Positions 6,069 through 6,890 of a stretch of DNA of 6,890 nt are shown one piece after another. The first letter of the stretch is position 1. Each line of letters begins with the position of its first letter. The stretch is taken from NCBI GenBank assembly GCA_947176875.1, contig CAMWSI010000042.1:1-6890 (forward strand), written 5' to 3'. This DNA is from an uncultured Bacteroidales bacterium (GTDB taxonomy: Bacteria; Bacteroidota; Bacteroidia; Bacteroidales; P3). Below the pieces are notes generated by a model. That model made no database searches. It saw only the letters and a program-made list of their open reading frames with translations, and was not told where the DNA came from. A program made the translations under genes and the position numbers.

Positions 6069-6680
6069 TTATCGGGCTCGAAAGGGCGGTAGCGTCTGCA
6101 ACACCCATTGTTCGATGACTTCCGGGAAATGGCGGTATTCCAGTTCGTGGACCTTTTCGGCGATGCGGTCGGGCGTATCGCCGGGCGTCAGGGCGCAACG
6201 GGCCTGAAACAGGATGTCGCCGCGGTCGTAGTGTTCGTTCACGAGGTGAATCGTAATGCCGCTTTCAGGCTCTTTAGCCGCGGCCACGGCCTCGTGTACA
6301 TGGTGGCCGTACATGCCTTTGCCGCCGTAGTTCGGCAACAGGGCGGGATGGATGTTGACGATGCGTTGCGGGTAGGCGGCCGTCAGATAGGCCGGTATCA
6401 GGCTGAGGTAGCCGGCCAATACGATATGCGTGACGCCGTGTTGGCGCAGCAACCCGAGTACGGTTTCCGAATCATGAAGCCGGCTGTCGGGCAGATAAAC
6501 GGCTTCGAGGCCGAGGTGTCCGGCGCGCTTGGCGACATAAGCCTGTTTGCGGTTGTAAAAGACCGGTCCGATTTTGAATCGTGGATTATTTTTGAAATAC
6601 AGGGCGATACGTTCAACGTTCGTGCCGTTTCCGGAGGCGAAGAGCGCCAGTCGAAAAACATCCGGGGTAGAACTTGTCAT
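6069..6680 (-). CDS. purN: Phosphoribosylglycinamide formyltransferase (GART)
   Basis: PurN transfers the formyl group of 10-formyltetrahydrofolate to glycinamide ribonucleotide, the third step of purine synthesis, in the cytoplasm. From the ATG at 6680-6678 the product has 203 residues, near the family norm. It shows the phosphate loop ALFASGNGTN (12-21), LAGYLSLIP (88-96), the catalytic NIHPALLPNYGGKGMYG (109-125, with Asn109 and His111) and HLVNEHYDRGDILFQARC (145-162). Asp152 is the expected catalytic aspartate. An in-frame TTG at 6743 would add 21 residues (beginning MQKTKDNLDKQ), but it lies almost at the predicted transcription start and the added stretch is polar with no family resemblance, so the ATG is preferred. 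The nucleotide motifs and the NIHPALLP block exclude the formate-dependent PurT. It is the first gene after the promoter and is followed 27 nt later by rnfB, with no terminator seen, so readthrough into rnf is likely. Confidence 0.94.
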   Translation of the reverse strand: MTSSTPDVFRLALFASGNGTNVERIALYFKNNPRFKIGPVFYNRKQAYVAKRAGHLGLEAVYLPDSRLHDSETVLGLLRQHGVTHIVLAGYLSLIPAYLTAAYPQRIVNIHPALLPNYGGKGMYGHHVHEAVAAAKEPESGITIHLVNEHYDRGDILFQARCALTPGDTPDRIAEKVHELEYRHFPEVIEQWVLQTLPPFRAR

Positions 6681-6751
6681 ATTTAAGGTATTGAAATTTG
6701 AACCATCGGGTTGTTTGTCCAAGTTGTCCTTAGTTTTCTGCAAAAGACTGA

Positions 6752-6784
6752 CAAATATACTAAAATATTTGCGATGGTAACAAA
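6752..6784 (-). promoter_or_regulatory. Bacteroidota-type promoter ahead of purN and the rnf operon
   Basis: On the minus strand TTTG (6784-6781, the -33 element) is followed after 21 nt by TATATTTG (6759-6752), an exact match to the Bacteroidota -7 consensus TAnnTTTG. Published spacing is about 19-21 nt. Transcription should start near 6746-6749, leaving a leader of roughly 65-70 nt before the purN ATG at 6680. The stretch is markedly AT-rich against its surroundings. No other complete TTTG/TAnnTTTG pair was seen close upstream of rnfB, so this is the best candidate for driving the whole run. I saw no clear operator or riboswitch fold in the leader. Confidence 0.6.
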
Positions 6785-6890
6785 TTACGGCGGTGTTTTG
6801 TCGCGTTTCCGGTCGGTGTTTCCGGATGGCGGCAGGTGGCAGGCGGCGGACGGTTTGGGAAATTTTTTAACGGGTACATCGATAGATAAT
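6774..6890 (+). CDS. Unidentified divergent reading frame, N-terminal part only
   Basis: From the ATG at 6774-6776 a plus-strand frame runs open for 39 codons to the end of the window. The peptide begins MVTNYGGVLSRFRSVFPDG and ends LGNFLTGTSIDN. It reads like an ordinary soluble protein N-terminus with no signal peptide or membrane segment. Divergence from purN is the expected place for a new gene. The final TGTSIDN weakly recalls the TDSR-type start of the Mur ligase family (for example MurF), but a few residues are not enough to name it. Against it, the ATG lies within the purN promoter, no good plus-strand promoter or ribosome site precedes it, and 39 open codons can arise by chance in GC-rich DNA. 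A start further right, such as GTG at 6816, is possible. Confidence 0.4.
   Translation, partial: MVTNYGGVLSRFRSVFPDGGRWQAADGLGNFLTGTSIDN

Noticed and set aside
6681..6743. N-terminal extension of PurN from the TTG at 6743
   Set aside because: The TTG lies at the predicted transcription start; the 21 extra residues are polar and unlike the family, whereas the ATG at 6680 gives a normal-length PurN.
6824..6848. GGCGGCAGGTGGCAGGCGGC as a repeat or regulatory element
   Set aside because: It is a short GC-rich run that fits the codons of the divergent open frame. The resemblance to the hairpin arm near 930 is too short to mean anything.

Overview
The window is a compact, single-direction metabolic locus read almost entirely on the minus strand. 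It suggests a Bacteroidota member, probably of the order Bacteroidales. The evidence is the rnf gene order B-C-D-G-E-A, protein details close to Bacteroides-type Rnf subunits as I remember them, a promoter of the Bacteroidota form (TTTG, 21 nt, TAnnTTTG), and the general lack of Shine-Dalgarno sites. GC content looks to be in the mid-50s by eye, which would fit a higher-GC group such as Rikenellaceae/Alistipes, but that narrower placement is a guess.

Layout in the direction of transcription (right to left). At 6774-6890 a divergent plus-strand reading frame runs off the right edge and is unrecognised. A promoter lies at about 6752-6784. Then come purN (6680-6069), rnfB (6041-5217), rnfC (5201-3864), rnfD (3864-2815), rnfG (2790-2200), rnfE (2207-1593) and rnfA (1562-990). 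After a 95-nt AT-rich gap follows a carbamate kinase gene (arcC, 894-1) whose last codons lie beyond the left edge. Gaps from purN to rnfA are 30 nt or less, two junctions overlap, and all seven complete genes end in TAA, so purN-rnfBCDGEA looks like one operon. arcC may be the last member or have its own promoter.

The six rnf genes encode a complete membrane-bound Rnf complex (ferredoxin:NAD+ oxidoreductase), which couples electron transfer from reduced ferredoxin to NAD+ with Na+ or H+ export. RnfB takes electrons from ferredoxin through several Fe-S clusters. RnfA and RnfE form the membrane core with a [2Fe-2S] site, RnfD and RnfG carry covalent FMN, and RnfC reduces NAD+. ArcC makes ATP from carbamoyl phosphate, so two energy-conserving functions of fermentative metabolism sit side by side. 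PurN is a one-carbon-dependent purine biosynthesis enzyme with no obvious mechanistic link.

I see no mobile element, CRISPR array, tRNA, rRNA or new system. The points most worth checking are an Ala-to-Pro change in the RnfD flavin-attachment motif, a strong Shine-Dalgarno-like site in the rnfG/rnfE overlap, and the unidentified divergent frame whose start overlaps the purN promoter.
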